A DNA stretch of 45,047 nucleotides, taken from contig JALJPA010000002.1 in the NCBI GenBank assembly GCA_022969215.1, forward strand, positions 21,476-66,522, read 5' to 3'. This DNA is from Colwellia sp. (GTDB lineage Bacteria > Pseudomonadota > Gammaproteobacteria > Enterobacterales > Alteromonadaceae). This document shows, piece after piece, positions 1-9,389 of this stretch. The stretch's first letter is position 1. Each line of letters starts with the position of its first letter. Position numbers and translations under genes: made by a program. The notes beneath the pieces are model-generated. The model was given only the letters and a program-made list of their open reading frames with translations. It did no database searches and was not told the origin of the DNA.

Positions 1-1344
1 GACTTTAAAGTTGTTTACGCTTCAGCAATCAACGGTTGGGCTTCTTTAGAAGAAGGCGTTATTGGTACTGATATGACTCCTTTATTTGATACTATTATCA
101 GTGAAGTACCTGCACCAGACGCCGATCCTGAAGGCGCATTCCAAATGCAAATTTCTCAACTTGATTACAGCTCATACTTAGGCGTAATCGGTGTTGGCCG
201 TATTAAACGTGGTAGTGTTAAACCTAACCAACAAGTTACTGTACAGCTTGCAAATGGCGGCATACATAACGGCAAAGTAGGTAAAGTATTTGGTTACTTA
301 GGTCTTGAACGTCATGATATTGAAGAAGGTTTTGCTGGCGATATCATTGCTATTACCGGTTTAGGTGAATTGAAAATTTCTGATACGGTTTGTTGTCCGA
401 AAGAAGTAGAAGGTCTACCTGCATTATCTATTGATGAACCAACCATCAACATGACTTTCCAAGTTAATACTTCACCATTTTGTGGTAAAGAAGGTAAGTA
501 TGTTACTTCACGTAACATTAAAGAACGTCTAGAAAAAGAATTAGTACATAACGTTGCATTGCGTGTTGAAGAGTTACCAGATCCAGATAAATTTAAAGTA
601 TCAGGCCGTGGTGAACTTCACTTAGGTATCTTAATTGAGAACATGCGTCGTGAAGGTTTTGAGCTAGCTGTTTCTCGTCCAGAAGTTATTGAACGTATGG
701 TTGATGGTGTATTACAAGAACCTTATGAAACAGTAACTATTGATGTTGAAGAGCAACATCAAGGTTCGATCATGGAAAAAATGGGTATCCGTAAAGCTGA
801 ATTAACTGACATGGCACCTGATGGTACTGGTCGTATTCGCATGGATTTCATTATGCCAAGTCGTGGTTTAATTGGTTTCCAAACTGAATTTATGACGTTA
901 ACGTCAGGCTCTGGTTTGATTTACCATTCATTCTTCGAATATGGTCCTCATAAAGGTGGTGAAATTGGTCAGCGTAAAAATGGTGTAATGGTCGCTAACG
1001 CAACTGGTAAAGCGCTTACTAACGCTATCTTCAACTTACAGTCACGTGGCCGTATGATGATTGGGCACGGTATTGATGTATATGAAGGTCAAGTTATTGG
1101 TATTCATAGCCGCGATAACGATTTAACTGTTAATGCACTTAAAGGCAAGCAGTTAACTAACGTTCGTTCTTCAGGTACTGATGAAGCACAAACATTAACT
1201 CCACCTATCTTAATGTCTTTAGAGCAAGCTTTAGAGTTTATTGATAATGATGAGTTGGTAGAAGTAACACCTCTGAATATTCGTATTCGTAAAAAATCCT
1301 TAAAAGAAAATGAACGTAAACGTGAAGGTAGAGGCAGTAAGTAA
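1..1344 (+). CDS. typA: TypA/BipA ribosome-associated GTPase, 3' part
   Basis: The reading frame is open from base 1, so the gene enters from outside the window; 447 codons are present. TypA/BipA is a translational GTPase related to EF-G that acts in 50S assembly and stress or cold adaptation (family knowledge). The N-terminal G domain is mostly missing. What remains starts at the DFKVVYASAINGW segment, followed by the beta-barrel domain II (QMQISQLDYSSYLGVIGVGRIKRG), the EF-G-like domains III and V (VSGRGELHLGILIENMRREG) and the family C-terminal domain (PSRGLIGFQTEFMT, SNDLTVNALKGKQLTN, IRIRKKSLKENERKREG). The alignment with the E. coli protein is collinear to the end, so only the window edge truncates it. 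An intrinsic terminator follows directly. Confidence 0.97.
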   Translation, partial: DFKVVYASAINGWASLEEGVIGTDMTPLFDTIISEVPAPDADPEGAFQMQISQLDYSSYLGVIGVGRIKRGSVKPNQQVTVQLANGGIHNGKVGKVFGYLGLERHDIEEGFAGDIIAITGLGELKISDTVCCPKEVEGLPALSIDEPTINMTFQVNTSPFCGKEGKYVTSRNIKERLEKELVHNVALRVEELPDPDKFKVSGRGELHLGILIENMRREGFELAVSRPEVIERMVDGVLQEPYETVTIDVEEQHQGSIMEKMGIRKAELTDMAPDGTGRIRMDFIMPSRGLIGFQTEFMTLTSGSGLIYHSFFEYGPHKGGEIGQRKNGVMVANATGKALTNAIFNLQSRGRMMIGHGIDVYEGQVIGIHSRDNDLTVNALKGKQLTNVRSSGTDEAQTLTPPILMSLEQALEFIDNDELVEVTPLNIRIRKKSLKENERKREGRGSK

Positions 1345-1370
1345 TTACTGACCACCTTTGTGAATATTAA

Positions 1371-1404
1371 AAAACGGCTATCACGAAAGTGATAGCCGTT
1401 TTTT
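1371..1404 (+). terminator. Intrinsic terminator of typA
   Basis: A 12-bp perfect stem (AACGGCTATCAC with GTGATAGCCGTT) closes a GAAA tetraloop and is followed by seven T. It begins 27 nt after the typA stop codon. The A-run on the left side could also let it work on the minus strand, but no minus-strand gene ends here. Confidence 0.93.
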
Positions 1405-1819
1405 TGTTATCTAATAAAGGGTATACAGGATGTACTGGGTCTAGCAGACAGGATATCAATGAATGAGCCAAGCTGTTAAGTGACTGGGATTTACGGATGT
1501 CACAAATAAAGGGGGGTAGGAGTGTGTCAATGACTTTAAGCTTTACCAAGCAAGCATATGAGAAAATACCTCCAGTAAACCCTCGCCGTCCTTGTAAGAC
1601 ATATCTGCAATTGTTGTGAGTTTTGTCGGCAAAGAGGCTAGCTTATTGTCATTAAGTTACTGTTTTATGACGCCAAACTGTTAAGGGGAAATAAGATATT
1701 AATATCTTGTTACTTCTACTTTAAAAATAAAGCAGCAGAGTTGTTTATTTGTAACTAGGCTTAATGTTATCAAGCAGTAGCAAATCATTGCTTTATTTCT
1801 AAACAAAAGGAATTGTCTT
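1405..1819. other. Non-coding stretch between typA and a small ORF
   Basis: About 415 bases hold no gene I can support. A 60-codon minus-strand frame here runs through the typA terminator and is not credible. The only structure seen is a perfect 16-bp palindrome, AAGATATTAATATCTT, at 1693-1708, about 112 nt before the next start codon. It could be an operator, but nothing ties it to a known regulator. No tRNA, repeat family or clear sigma70 promoter was recognised. Confidence 0.5.
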
Positions 1820-2002
1820 ATGTCCCCTGCACAATTAAAAGAACTTCAAGCGCTAAGCCAAATTTTCAGCCAAGGTAAAGCTAACCCAAAACAAATCCAA
1901 CAGCTTTCCGCTTTATTGGCGCAAATTAATCGTTATGATGAAAAAGAGCCTATAACGGAAAATGAGCATATTAGCTTTATTGCCGCGCCACGCTTTGGTT
2001 AA
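1820..2002 (+). CDS. Small hypothetical protein, 60 aa
   Basis: No family recognised. The protein is hydrophilic and Gln-rich. Its first 40 residues look helical (MSPAQLKELQALSQIFSQGK, then a second amphipathic segment KQIQQLSALLAQINRYD), and it ends in a short ISFIAAPRFG tail. There is no signal peptide or membrane segment. An AAAGGA ribosome binding site lies 8 nt before the ATG, which supports real translation. It stands alone between the typA terminator and a minus-strand gene. It may be a small regulatory or ribosome-associated protein, but nothing in the sequence proves that. Confidence 0.6.
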   Translation: MSPAQLKELQALSQIFSQGKANPKQIQQLSALLAQINRYDEKEPITENEHISFIAAPRFG

Positions 2003-2029
2003 TAAGCTGGGTATAAATGACTCAGCTCA

Positions 2030-2254
2030 TTAAGCGTTATTTTTATAGGTTGCAGCATCTATAATTGACCATAAATGAAATATTCCAGCAATAATTGCTG
2101 GAATCACCATCCACCACAGTGCATAACCACCAAAACAGACAATGGCAAAAATTATTGCCGCCATTAGTCTACCTTGTACCAGTTGCCCCAATCCAGGGAA
2201 AAACACATTACAAATAGCGGAAATCACATTACCCGCTGAACCTTGAATTGTCAT
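2030..2254 (-). CDS. Small membrane protein, TM2-domain-like
   Basis: 74 residues with two hydrophobic segments. The first carries an NVFFPGLGQLVQGRLMAAI motif followed by a membrane helix (IIFAIVCFGGYALWW); a second helix runs through MVIPAIIAGIFHLWSIIDA. The FPGLGQ-x-G motif and the closing W-x-I-x-D-A-A pattern are typical of TM2-type and YjfL-like small inner-membrane proteins (family knowledge). Function is unknown. The ATG at 2254 is preferred over the TTG three bases upstream, because GGAG at 2261-2264 gives a 6-nt spacing. It converges with the small ORF upstream. Confidence 0.78.
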   Translation of the reverse strand: MTIQGSAGNVISAICNVFFPGLGQLVQGRLMAAIIFAIVCFGGYALWWMVIPAIIAGIFHLWSIIDAATYKNNA

Positions 2255-2361
2255 CAATTACTCCGTTTTATCTTATCAATACCAGTATCATACTGGATAA
2301 TTCATTAACGCTATCTTAATATATGCAACAAATATGACAAATCAGTAAATTGTTAACAAAT

Positions 2362-3291
2362 ATGAGTGCATTCAAGCAAACAAGTATTGGCGAGTATTGG
2401 CATAAACATAAAGGGCTGCTATTTTATTTTAGCCGACGTGTTAAACGTGAACAAATTCAAGTGGTAGCTGGTTATCTATCTTATGTTTGTTTAATGTCAC
2501 TTGTTCCACTCATTGTAGTCATGCTATCGGTAATGACAGCTTTTCCACTGTTTGCCGAACTGCAACAGACCGTTGAAGGATTTGTTTATCAAAACTTTGT
2601 CCCTGCAGCAGGCGATGTGGTACAAGAATATTTAACCGGCTTTGTCGCCAATGCTTCAAAAATGTCCGCTGTCGCTATATCATTCTTGTTTGTCGCGGCG
2701 CTATTACTGATTTCTTCAATTGATAATACCTTTAATAAAATTTGGCGAGTAACCGATAAACGCCGGACGATAACCTCATTCGCCATGTATTGGATGGTAT
2801 TAACGTTAGGACCAATATTGGTTGGTGCTAGTATTGCCTTATCTTCTTATATAGTGTCGATAGTCGCGGTTGATCAGTATGATATCTTAGGCTTGTTTGA
2901 TATTTTTTTACGACTACTGCCATTATTATCTTCTATTATTGCCTTTGTTATTCTCTACATGGCTGTGCCTAATAAAGCGGTACCTTTTAAGTACGCAATA
3001 TCGGGCGCATTTGTGGCAGGGGTATTATTCGAATTTGCGAAAAAAGCTTTTGCCTTATATATTGCGGCATTTCCTTCTTACCAAGTAATTTATGGTGCAT
3101 TGGCTACCATTCCTATTATTTTTTTATGGGTCTATGTTTCTTGGCTTATTGTCTTGGTGGGAGCCATGATAACCGTATCTTTACAAGAGTACCCTTTGTT
3201 GAAAGAGCAAGGATTGAAAGATCAAGCGTTAAAAGAACAAATACCTAAAGAAGAAAACCTACCACCAACAAATGAAGAGCAAATGAAATGA
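2362..3291 (+). CDS. yihY: YihY/BrkB family inner-membrane protein
   Basis: 309 residues from the ATG at 2362. A TTG four codons upstream is possible, but neither has a good ribosome binding site. The protein matches the YihY (formerly BrkB or 'RNase BN') family: an N-terminal [24 protein letters not shown] helix, the conserved [11 protein letters not shown] segment, and about six membrane helices ending near residue 277. A charged Lys/Glu-rich tail ([20 protein letters not shown]) contains a degenerate repeat. The precise function is not established; the old tRNA-processing role was withdrawn. Its stop codon overlaps the dtd start in an ATGA junction, so the two are probably translationally coupled. 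The yihY-dtd pair also occurs in E. coli. Confidence 0.9.
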   Translation: MSAFKQTSIGEYWHKHKGLLFYFSRRVKREQIQVVAGYLSYVCLMSLVPLIVVMLSVMTAFPLFAELQQTVEGFVYQNFVPAAGDVVQEYLTGFVANASKMSAVAISFLFVAALLLISSIDNTFNKIWRVTDKRRTITSFAMYWMVLTLGPILVGASIALSSYIVSIVAVDQYDILGLFDIFLRLLPLLSSIIAFVILYMAVPNKAVPFKYAISGAFVAGVLFEFAKKAFALYIAAFPSYQVIYGALATIPIIFLWVYVSWLIVLVGAMITVSLQEYPLLKEQGLKDQALKEQIPKEENLPPTNEEQMK

Positions 3292-3725
3292 TAGCTTTGC
3301 TACAGCGTGTCAGTCAGGCAAGCGTTACTGTGGATAACCAAGTCATTGGCGAGATTAGTCATGGCTTATTAGTGTTTCTTGCTATTGAACCAGAAGATAA
3401 TGAAGCTAAGGCCAAACGTTTAGCACAGCGTATTGCCGGTTATCGCATATTTAGCGATGAAAATGACAAAATGAATTTAAATGTCAAACAAGCGGGTGGC
3501 GATATCCTAGTGGTCTCTCAGTTTACCTTAGCTGCAGACACTAATTCAGGGTTGCGACCTAGTTTTTCTACCGTAGCAAATCCAGAGTTGAGCAATATCT
3601 TGTACCAGTATTTTGTTGGGCAATTACGCCAACACGGCTTTAAAGTTCCTACAGGGGAGTTTGCCGCGGATATGAAAGTAGCACTGGTAAACGATGGCCC
3701 CGTGACTTTTACTCTGACAATCTGA
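3288..3725 (+). CDS. dtd: D-aminoacyl-tRNA deacylase
   Basis: 145 residues, the standard length. DTD hydrolyses D-Tyr and other D-amino acids (and Gly from tRNA-Ala) off mischarged tRNA in the cytoplasm. The two family signatures are present: the SQFTLAAD motif near residue 78 and the C-terminal NDGPVTFTL motif carrying the Gly-cisPro pair that makes the active-site screen. The N-terminus ([16 protein letters not shown]) also matches. It overlaps yihY by 4 nt. In most gammaproteobacteria the gene is not next to ribosomal protein genes; here it directly precedes the spc operon promoter. Confidence 0.97.
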   Translation: MIALLQRVSQASVTVDNQVIGEISHGLLVFLAIEPEDNEAKAKRLAQRIAGYRIFSDENDKMNLNVKQAGGDILVVSQFTLAADTNSGLRPSFSTVANPELSNILYQYFVGQLRQHGFKVPTGEFAADMKVALVNDGPVTFTLTI

Positions 3726-3814
3726 ATATAGTAATTAACCTTTTATTCGATAAAGTGGTAAATGATGTACTGTTTGTTTTTTAGCTAATTAGGCTATCAC
3801 TTTTGAGTAAGTGG

Positions 3815-3830
3815 TGTTATAATCTCGCGC
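3815..3830 (+). promoter_or_regulatory. Spc operon promoter, extended -10 with GC-rich discriminator
   Basis: TGTTATAAT at 3815-3823 is a consensus -10 with the extended TGn element. No convincing -35 hexamer lies 16-18 nt upstream, which is common for extended -10 promoters. The next bases, CTCGCGCCC, form a GC-rich discriminator like those of stringently controlled rRNA and ribosomal protein promoters, so ppGpp/DksA repression is likely (inference). Transcription from about 3830 would give a leader of some 160 nt before rplN. A second TATAAT at 3925-3930 has only a poor -35. Confidence 0.7.
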
Positions 3831-3993
3831 CCGTTAAGTTTGAGTTATGACTTTTATGTCTAAATTCTAACCGAAACGGGGGTCTTTCAAAAGGCAGTGA
3901 CGGGTCAAATTTCTGGCCTTGAATTATAATTTATCTTTTGTTTTTATTGAGATTTATCTCAATTTAAAAAAGATGACAATGGAGCAAAAATCA

Positions 3994-4362
3994 ATGATCC
4001 AAATGCAATCACAGCTAAATGTTGCTGATAACAGTGGCGCTAAGCGTGTTCAATGTATAAAGGTTCTTGGTGGCTCGCACCGTCGCTATGCACGCATTGG
4101 TGATATCATCAAAGTTGCCGTAAAGGAAGCAAGTCCTCGCGGTAAAGTAAAAAAAGGTGATGTTGTTACTGCGGTAGTGGTGCGCACTAAGAAAGGTGTT
4201 CGTCGTACAGATGGTTCTGCTATCCGTTTTGACGAAAACGCGGCTGTAATTTTGAATGCAAACTTACAACCAATTGGTACTCGTATTTTCGGGCCTGTGA
4301 CACGTGAACTTCGTAATGAAAAATTTATGAAGATCGTATCATTAGCACCTGAAGTACTATAA
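3994..4362 (+). CDS. rplN: 50S ribosomal protein L14
   Basis: 122 residues from the ATG at 3994, which has GGAG nine bases upstream and gives the standard [18 protein letters not shown] start; upstream in-frame codons are ignored. L14 sits at the subunit interface, contacting 16S helix 14 and L19. The signatures [20 protein letters not shown] and [13 protein letters not shown] are intact. In E. coli rplN is the first gene of the spc operon and follows rpsQ. Here rpsQ is absent and rplN is the first ribosomal gene after dtd. Confidence 0.98.
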   Translation: MIQMQSQLNVADNSGAKRVQCIKVLGGSHRRYARIGDIIKVAVKEASPRGKVKKGDVVTAVVVRTKKGVRRTDGSAIRFDENAAVILNANLQPIGTRIFGPVTRELRNEKFMKIVSLAPEVL

Positions 4363-4374
4363 GGAGTCACGATA

Positions 4375-4689
4375 ATGGCATCTAAGATTCGTCGTGATGA
4401 TGAAGTAATTATACTTGCGGGCAAAGACAAGGGTAAGACTGGTAAAGTCACTAAAGTTCTTGTTGAAAGCGGCAAAGTATTCGTAGAAGGCGTTAACTTA
4501 ATCAAGAAACACACTAAGCCTGTACCTCAGTTACAGCAGCCTGGTGGAATTATTGAAAAAGAAGCACCTTTACAAGTTTCCAACGTAGCGATTGTTAACC
4601 CAGCAACGGGCAAAGCAGATCGTGTTGGTTTTAGAATTGAAAACGACAAAAAAGTTCGTTTTTTCAAGTCTAACAACGAAATAATATAA
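4375..4689 (+). CDS. rplX: 50S ribosomal protein L24
   Basis: 104 residues, the usual length. The KOW motif is clear ([22 protein letters not shown] near residues 8-29), followed by the typical [11 protein letters not shown] segment. L24 is an assembly initiator that binds the 5' end of 23S rRNA near the exit tunnel. AAGGAG precedes the ATG with good spacing. The gene is 12 nt after rplN and 12 nt before rplE, in standard spc order. Confidence 0.98.
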   Translation: MASKIRRDDEVIILAGKDKGKTGKVTKVLVESGKVFVEGVNLIKKHTKPVPQLQQPGGIIEKEAPLQVSNVAIVNPATGKADRVGFRIENDKKVRFFKSNNEII

Positions 4690-4701
4690 TTGGAGTAAAC
4701 G

Positions 4702-5247
4702 ATGGCGAAACTGCATGATTTATATAAAGATACAGTTGTAGCGGAATTGCAAAAGCAATTTGGTTATAAAAGTGTCATGCAAGTCCCTCGGATTGAAAAG
4801 ATCACCCTTAACATGGGTGTTGGTGAGGCTATTTCTGATAAAAAAGTTTTAGAACACGCCACAAATGATCTTACTGCAATCTCAGGGCAAAAGCCGCTAA
4901 CGACAGTAGCACGCAAATCAGTTGCGGGCTTCAAGATTCGTGAAGGCTACCCTATTGGTACAAAAGTAACTCTACGCGGCGAACGTATGTGGGAATTTTT
5001 AGAGCGTTTTATCTCTATTTCTATTCCTCGTATCCGTGACTTCCGTGGCTTAAATCCTAAGTCATTCGATGGTCGTGGTAACTACAGCATGGGCGTTCGT
5101 GAGCAGATCATCTTCCCTGAAATCGAATACGATAAAATCGATAAGATTCGTGGTTTAGATGTCACTATTACTACTAGCGCGAAAAATAATGAAGAAGGAC
5201 TAGCTTTATTGTCTGCCTTCAATTTCCCGTTCCAGAAGAAGGTGTAG
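4702..5247 (+). CDS. rplE: 50S ribosomal protein L5
   Basis: 181 residues, against 179 in E. coli. L5 binds 5S rRNA and forms intersubunit bridge B1b with S13. Clear signatures are [40 protein letters not shown] and [22 protein letters not shown] lies 7 nt before the ATG. The first codons are almost base-for-base those of E. coli rplE, where the start region forms the S8 repressor site for the spc operon; a comparable weak stem can be drawn just after the start codon. Confidence 0.98.
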   Translation: MAKLHDLYKDTVVAELQKQFGYKSVMQVPRIEKITLNMGVGEAISDKKVLEHATNDLTAISGQKPLTTVARKSVAGFKIREGYPIGTKVTLRGERMWEFLERFISISIPRIRDFRGLNPKSFDGRGNYSMGVREQIIFPEIEYDKIDKIRGLDVTITTSAKNNEEGLALLSAFNFPFQKKV

Positions 5248-5251
5248 AGTT

Positions 5252-5557
5252 ATGGCTAAAACGTCAATGAAAGCTCGTGAAGCTAAAAGAACCAAGTTAG
5301 TAGCACAATATGCTGAAAAGCGTGCTGCACTAAAAGCAATCATCTCTGGTACTGATTCTTCTGATGAAGAACGCTGGGATGCTGTATTGAAACTTCAAAG
5401 TTTACCTCGTGATTCGAGCAGTAGTCGTCAACGTAATCGTTGTGCTATTACTGGCCGTCCACATGGATTCTTACGCAAATTTGGTTTAAGCCGTATTAAA
5501 TTACGCGAAACTATGATGCGTGGTGAAGTTCCAGGTCTTAAGAAAGCTAGTTGGTAA
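5252..5557 (+). CDS. rpsN: 30S ribosomal protein S14, zinc-independent form
   Basis: 101 residues. This is the long, zinc-free (C-minus) form: there is no CxxC pair, and the middle segment ([33 protein letters not shown]) is of the E. coli type. The C-terminus [21 protein letters not shown]-like core is conserved. S14 binds the 3' major domain (head) of 16S rRNA. It starts 4 nt after rplE, in the normal operon position. Confidence 0.98.
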   Translation: MAKTSMKAREAKRTKLVAQYAEKRAALKAIISGTDSSDEERWDAVLKLQSLPRDSSSSRQRNRCAITGRPHGFLRKFGLSRIKLRETMMRGEVPGLKKASW

Positions 5558-5576
5558 TTCACGGGAGTAAATGGTT

Positions 5577-5966
5577 ATGATGACTGATCCTATCGCGGAC
5601 ATGTTTACACGCATCCGCAACGGTCAATCTGCAGCAAAAGTTGCAGTTACAATGCCATCTTCAAAAGTTAAAGTTGCAATTGCTACTTTACTTAAAGAAG
5701 AAGGTTATATTTCAGAGTTTTCAGTATCAGGCGAAGTTAAACCTGAACTTGCTGTAACTTTAAAGTATTTTGAAGGTAAAGAAGTAATTGAAGTGATCAA
5801 ACGTGTTTCACGTCCTGGTCTTCGTATATACAAAAGCTGTGATGAACTTCCTAAAGTTCTTGCTGGCATGGGTATTGCGATCATTTCGACTTCTAAAGGT
5901 TTGATGACGGATCGTGCCGCTCGCTCTGCGGGTATCGGCGGTGAAGTTCTTGGTTTCGTAGAGTAA
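5577..5966 (+). CDS. rpsH: 30S ribosomal protein S8
   Basis: 129 residues from the ATG at 5577. GGGAG at 5563-5567 gives 9 nt spacing to that codon but only 3 nt to the in-frame ATG at 5571, so 5577 is chosen; another ATG follows at 5580. S8 binds helix 21 of 16S rRNA and in E. coli represses the spc operon by binding its mRNA at the rplE start. Signatures [23 protein letters not shown] and [18 protein letters not shown] are intact. Confidence 0.97.
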   Translation: MMTDPIADMFTRIRNGQSAAKVAVTMPSSKVKVAIATLLKEEGYISEFSVSGEVKPELAVTLKYFEGKEVIEVIKRVSRPGLRIYKSCDELPKVLAGMGIAIISTSKGLMTDRAARSAGIGGEVLGFVE

Positions 5967-5976
5967 GGAGAATAAT

Positions 5977-6510
5977 ATGTCTCGTGTTGCTAAAGCACAT
6001 GTCGTTGTTCCTGCTGGCGTTACCATTACGTTATCAGGTCAAGACATTACAGTTAAAGGTCCAATAGGCGAATTATCTCGCACGATCCATAGTGACGTTG
6101 TTGTTTCTCAAGAAGAAAACAACATCATTACTAATATCGTTGCTGATGTTAAAGGCGCTTGGGCTCAAGCCGGTACTACACGTGCTTTAATCAATAATAT
6201 GGTTGAAGGTGTTAGTAAAGGTTTTGAAAAGAAATTAGTTTTACAAGGTGTTGGTTACCGTGCCAAAGCTGCTGGTAAGTCTTTAGACTTATCTTTAGGT
6301 TTTTCACACCCAATCAAACACACAATTCCTGAAGGAATTACTTGTGAAACTCCTAGCCAAACTGAAATCATACTGAAAGGTTGTGATAAGCATTTAGTTG
6401 GTCAAACCGCTGCGAACATTCGTGCATACCGTAAACCTGAGCCTTATAAAGGTAAAGGTGTTCGTTACGCTGATGAAAACGTTCGTCGTAAAGAAGCTAA
6501 GAAGAAGTAG
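5977..6510 (+). CDS. rplF: 50S ribosomal protein L6
   Basis: 177 residues, equal to E. coli. Two homologous RNA-binding halves are seen. The C-terminal half carries the family signature ([20 protein letters not shown]) near residues 150-170. L6 lies near the L7/L12 stalk base and sarcin-ricin loop. AAGGAG precedes the ATG. It is 10 nt after rpsH and 9 nt before rplR. Confidence 0.98.
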   Translation: MSRVAKAHVVVPAGVTITLSGQDITVKGPIGELSRTIHSDVVVSQEENNIITNIVADVKGAWAQAGTTRALINNMVEGVSKGFEKKLVLQGVGYRAKAAGKSLDLSLGFSHPIKHTIPEGITCETPSQTEIILKGCDKHLVGQTAANIRAYRKPEPYKGKGVRYADENVRRKEAKKK

Positions 6511-6519
6511 GGTAATACT

Positions 6520-6873
6520 ATGGATAAGAGAACATCTCGTTTGCGCCGCGCTAAACGCGCTCGTGCAAAAATTAGCGAGTTGGGTGCGAATCGTTTAGTT
6601 GTATTCCGTACTCCTCGTCACATTTACGCTCAATTGATCGCTCCTACGGGTTCTGAAGTAATCGCATCTGCGTCTACTTTAGACAAAGAAGTTGCAGCTT
6701 TAATTGAAAAAACAGGTAATGTTGCAGCAGCAACTGCAGTAGGTAAAGCAATCGCTGAACGTGCTGTAGCAAAAGGTATCTCTAAGATAGCTTTTGATCG
6801 CTCTGGTTTCCTTTACCATGGTCGCGTAAAAGCGTTAGCAGAAGCAGCTCGCGAAGCTGGTCTTCAATTCTAA
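6520..6873 (+). CDS. rplR: 50S ribosomal protein L18
   Basis: 117 residues. L18 binds 5S rRNA and brings it to the large subunit together with L5. The start [18 protein letters not shown] and the C-terminal [26 protein letters not shown] signature are typical. The ribosome binding site is weak (GGGTAATACT), which suggests coupling to rplF translation, whose stop is 9 nt upstream. Confidence 0.98.
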   Translation: MDKRTSRLRRAKRARAKISELGANRLVVFRTPRHIYAQLIAPTGSEVIASASTLDKEVAALIEKTGNVAAATAVGKAIAERAVAKGISKIAFDRSGFLYHGRVKALAEAAREAGLQF

Positions 6874-6882
6874 GGGTTTATA

Positions 6883-7392
6883 ATGGCTAATCATAAGCAA
6901 GAAAACTCACAACAAAGCGATATGGCTGAAAAGTTAATCGCCGTTAACCGCGTTTCAAAAGTGGTTAAAGGTGGTCGTATTTTCAGTTTTACTGCACTAA
7001 CAGTAGTTGGTGACGGTAATGGTCGTGTTGGTTTTGGTTACGGTAAAGCACGTGAAGTGCCTGCTGCAATCCAAAAAGCAATGGAAAAAGCACACCGTAA
7101 CATAGTAACTATTGACTTGAAGGGTACTACTCTTCAGCATGTTATTACTGGCAAGCATTCAGGCTCTAAAGTTTTCATGAAACCAGCCTCTGACGGTACA
7201 GGTATCATCGCCGGTGGCGCGATGCGTGCAGTACTTGAAGTTGCAGGCGTTCAGAACGTATTGTCAAAAGCATACGGTTCTACTAACCCAATTAACGTAG
7301 TTCGCGCTACTGTTTCAGCTTTAGTGAATATGCATTCACCAAAAGATATGGCAGCTAAACGTGGCAAAAGCGTTAAAGAAATTTTGGGGTAA
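6883..7392 (+). CDS. rpsE: 30S ribosomal protein S5
   Basis: 169 residues, against 167 in E. coli. The double-stranded RNA-binding S5 N-domain ([21 protein letters not shown]) and the C-domain ([19 protein letters not shown]) are both clear. S5 helps decoding fidelity and mRNA unwinding with S3 and S4. The first 13 residues ([12 protein letters not shown]) are longer and more polar than in E. coli. The stop codon is 6 nt before the rpmD start. Confidence 0.98.
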   Translation: MANHKQENSQQSDMAEKLIAVNRVSKVVKGGRIFSFTALTVVGDGNGRVGFGYGKAREVPAAIQKAMEKAHRNIVTIDLKGTTLQHVITGKHSGSKVFMKPASDGTGIIAGGAMRAVLEVAGVQNVLSKAYGSTNPINVVRATVSALVNMHSPKDMAAKRGKSVKEILG

Positions 7393-7398
7393 TTGAGC

Positions 7399-7578
7399 AT
7401 GTCTAAAACAGTTAAAGTAACTCAAATAAAAAGTTCTATCGGTCGTTTACCGAAGCATAGAGCTACATTAAAAGGCCTTGGTCTACGTCGTATCAATCAT
7501 ACAGTTGAGTTAGAAGATACTCCATCTGTACGTGGTATGATCAACAAGGTTTACTATATGGTTAAGGTGGAGGATTAA
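7399..7578 (+). CDS. rpmD: 50S ribosomal protein L30
   Basis: 59 residues from the ATG at 7399, equal in length to E. coli L30. The upstream in-frame TTG at 7393 is not needed. Signatures [18 protein letters not shown] and [19 protein letters not shown] are intact. The GGGG ribosome binding site lies inside the end of rpsE. L30 is a small 50S surface protein and is absent from some bacterial phyla. Confidence 0.97.
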   Translation: MSKTVKVTQIKSSIGRLPKHRATLKGLGLRRINHTVELEDTPSVRGMINKVYYMVKVED

Positions 7579-7580
7579 TT

Positions 7581-8015
7581 ATGCATTTAAATACTTTATC
7601 CCCTGCACCGGGATCTCACAAAGCTAAAAAGCGCTGTGGTCGTGGTATTGGTTCAGGCATCGGTAAAACTGGTGGTCGTGGTCACAAAGGTCAGAAGTCT
7701 CGTTCTGGCGGTAGTGTTCGTCCAGGTTTTGAAGGTGGTCAAATGCCATTAAAACAACGTTTACCTAAATTTGGTTTTACTTCACGTAAATCTTTAGTTC
7801 GCGCTGAAGTTCGTTTACATGAATTAAACCTTATCAAAGGCGATGTTGTTGATATTCATGCACTTAAAGACGCTGGTCTAATTACACGTAATATCGTAGC
7901 TGTTAAAGTTATGTTATCTGGCGAAATTACTCGTCCAATTACATTACGTGGCATTGCAGTAACTAAAGGCGCACAAGCAGCTATTGAAGCTGCTGGTGGC
8001 AAAATCGAGGAATAA
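7581..8015 (+). CDS. rplO: 50S ribosomal protein L15
   Basis: 144 residues, as in E. coli. The Gly/Arg/Lys-rich N-terminal tail that threads into 23S rRNA ([20 protein letters not shown]) and the [18 protein letters not shown] signature are present. It starts 2 nt after rpmD (GGTGGAGG ribosome binding site at the end of rpmD) and precedes secY by 6 nt, so secY is expressed as part of the operon. Confidence 0.98.
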   Translation: MHLNTLSPAPGSHKAKKRCGRGIGSGIGKTGGRGHKGQKSRSGGSVRPGFEGGQMPLKQRLPKFGFTSRKSLVRAEVRLHELNLIKGDVVDIHALKDAGLITRNIVAVKVMLSGEITRPITLRGIAVTKGAQAAIEAAGGKIEE

Positions 8016-8021
8016 TACATA

Positions 8022-9359
8022 ATGGCTACACCAGGAATGGCTACTTCACAAGGTAGTAAAGGCGCAGGCGGTTTGTCTGAGTTGAAACAAAGATTATGGT
8101 TCGTATTCGTCGCCTTAGTTGTGCTACGTTTAGGGTCTTTTGTGCCAATCCCTGGTATTGACGCCGCTGTATTAGCTCAGTTCTTTGAACAACAAAAGGG
8201 CACCATTGTAGAGATGTTTAACATGTTCTCCGGTGGTGCACTTGAGCGAGCCTCAGTATTGGCACTTGGTATTATGCCGTACATCTCAGCTTCTATTATT
8301 ATGCAATTGCTTACTGTGGTTCATCCCGCAATGGCAGAGCTTAAGAAAGAAGGTGAAGCTGGACGTCGTAAAATCAGCCAATACACACGCTACGGCACTT
8401 TAGTTCTAGCAACAGTACAATCGATAGCGATTGCCAGAAGTTTACCGGATATGATGCAAGGGCTTGTTATAAACGCAGGTTTTGGTTTCTATTTCACCGC
8501 AGTAGTTAGTTTGATCACGGGTACCATGTTTCTAATGTGGTTAGGTGAGCAAATTACTGAACGTGGTATCGGTAATGGTATTTCGATTATTATTTTCGCT
8601 GGTATTGTTGCTGGCATGCCATCTGCAGTTGGTCAAACAGCTGAAATGGCGCGTCAAGGTGAATTGCACTTATTAGTATTATTGCTAATCGGCGTTGTGG
8701 TATTTGCAGTAACTTTCTTAGTAGTATTTGTTGAACGTGGTCAACGACGCATTGTTGTTAACTACGCTAAACGTCAGCAAGGCCGTAAGGTATTTGCTGC
8801 ACAAAGTACACATCTACCGTTGAAAGTGAATATGGCTGGTGTTATACCGCCAATCTTTGCCTCAAGTTTAATCTTGTTCCCAGGCACGCTTGCGAGCTGG
8901 TTTGGTCAAGGTGACGGCCCGGTAGCTGATTTCCTACAAGGTGTTTCAGGAGCTATGTCTCCAGGACAACCTTTGTATGTAATGATGTTAGCGGCAGCAA
9001 TTATATTTTTCTGTTTCTTTTACACGGCTCTTGTTTTCAATCCGCGTGAAACAGCAGATAACTTGAAAAAGTCAGGTGCGTTCATTCCAGGGATTCGTCC
9101 AGGTGAACAAACATCCAAATATATTGATAAAGTAATGACACGTTTAACCCTATGTGGTGCGGCGTATATTACCTTTGTCTGTTTGGTTCCACAGTTTATG
9201 ATCATGGCGTGGGACGTACAGTTCTACTTCGGCGGTACATCATTATTGATTATCGTGGTTGTGATTATGGACTTTATGGCACAAGTACAAACTCATATGA
9301 TGTCTCATCAATATGACAATGTACTTAAGAAAGCAAACTTAAAAGGTTACGGTCGTTAG
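8022..9359 (+). CDS. secY: SecY preprotein translocase channel subunit
   Basis: 445 residues, close to the 443 of E. coli. SecY forms the inner-membrane protein-conducting channel with SecE and SecG. Ten membrane helices can be traced. Visible signatures are [18 protein letters not shown] (helix 1 and plug region), [16 protein letters not shown], the cytoplasmic loop [17 protein letters not shown] that contacts SecA and the ribosome, and the C-terminal [13 protein letters not shown]. Its place between rplO and rpmJ is the standard spc arrangement. Confidence 0.98.
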   Translation: MATPGMATSQGSKGAGGLSELKQRLWFVFVALVVLRLGSFVPIPGIDAAVLAQFFEQQKGTIVEMFNMFSGGALERASVLALGIMPYISASIIMQLLTVVHPAMAELKKEGEAGRRKISQYTRYGTLVLATVQSIAIARSLPDMMQGLVINAGFGFYFTAVVSLITGTMFLMWLGEQITERGIGNGISIIIFAGIVAGMPSAVGQTAEMARQGELHLLVLLLIGVVVFAVTFLVVFVERGQRRIVVNYAKRQQGRKVFAAQSTHLPLKVNMAGVIPPIFASSLILFPGTLASWFGQGDGPVADFLQGVSGAMSPGQPLYVMMLAAAIIFFCFFYTALVFNPRETADNLKKSGAFIPGIRPGEQTSKYIDKVMTRLTLCGAAYITFVCLVPQFMIMAWDVQFYFGGTSLLIIVVVIMDFMAQVQTHMMSHQYDNVLKKANLKGYGR

Positions 9360-9389
9360 ACCGAACTGATTTAGTTAACGGAGTATAAA

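Noticed and set aside
1367-1549. 60-codon minus-strand ORF after typA
   Set aside because: It runs through the typA terminator, has no ribosome binding site and an atypical composition.
3925-3930. Second TATAAT as main spc promoter
   Set aside because: The matching -35 is only 3 of 6; the upstream extended -10 with GC-rich discriminator is better.
4086-4514. 142-codon minus-strand ORF
   Set aside because: It is antisense to rplN and rplX, which are certain.
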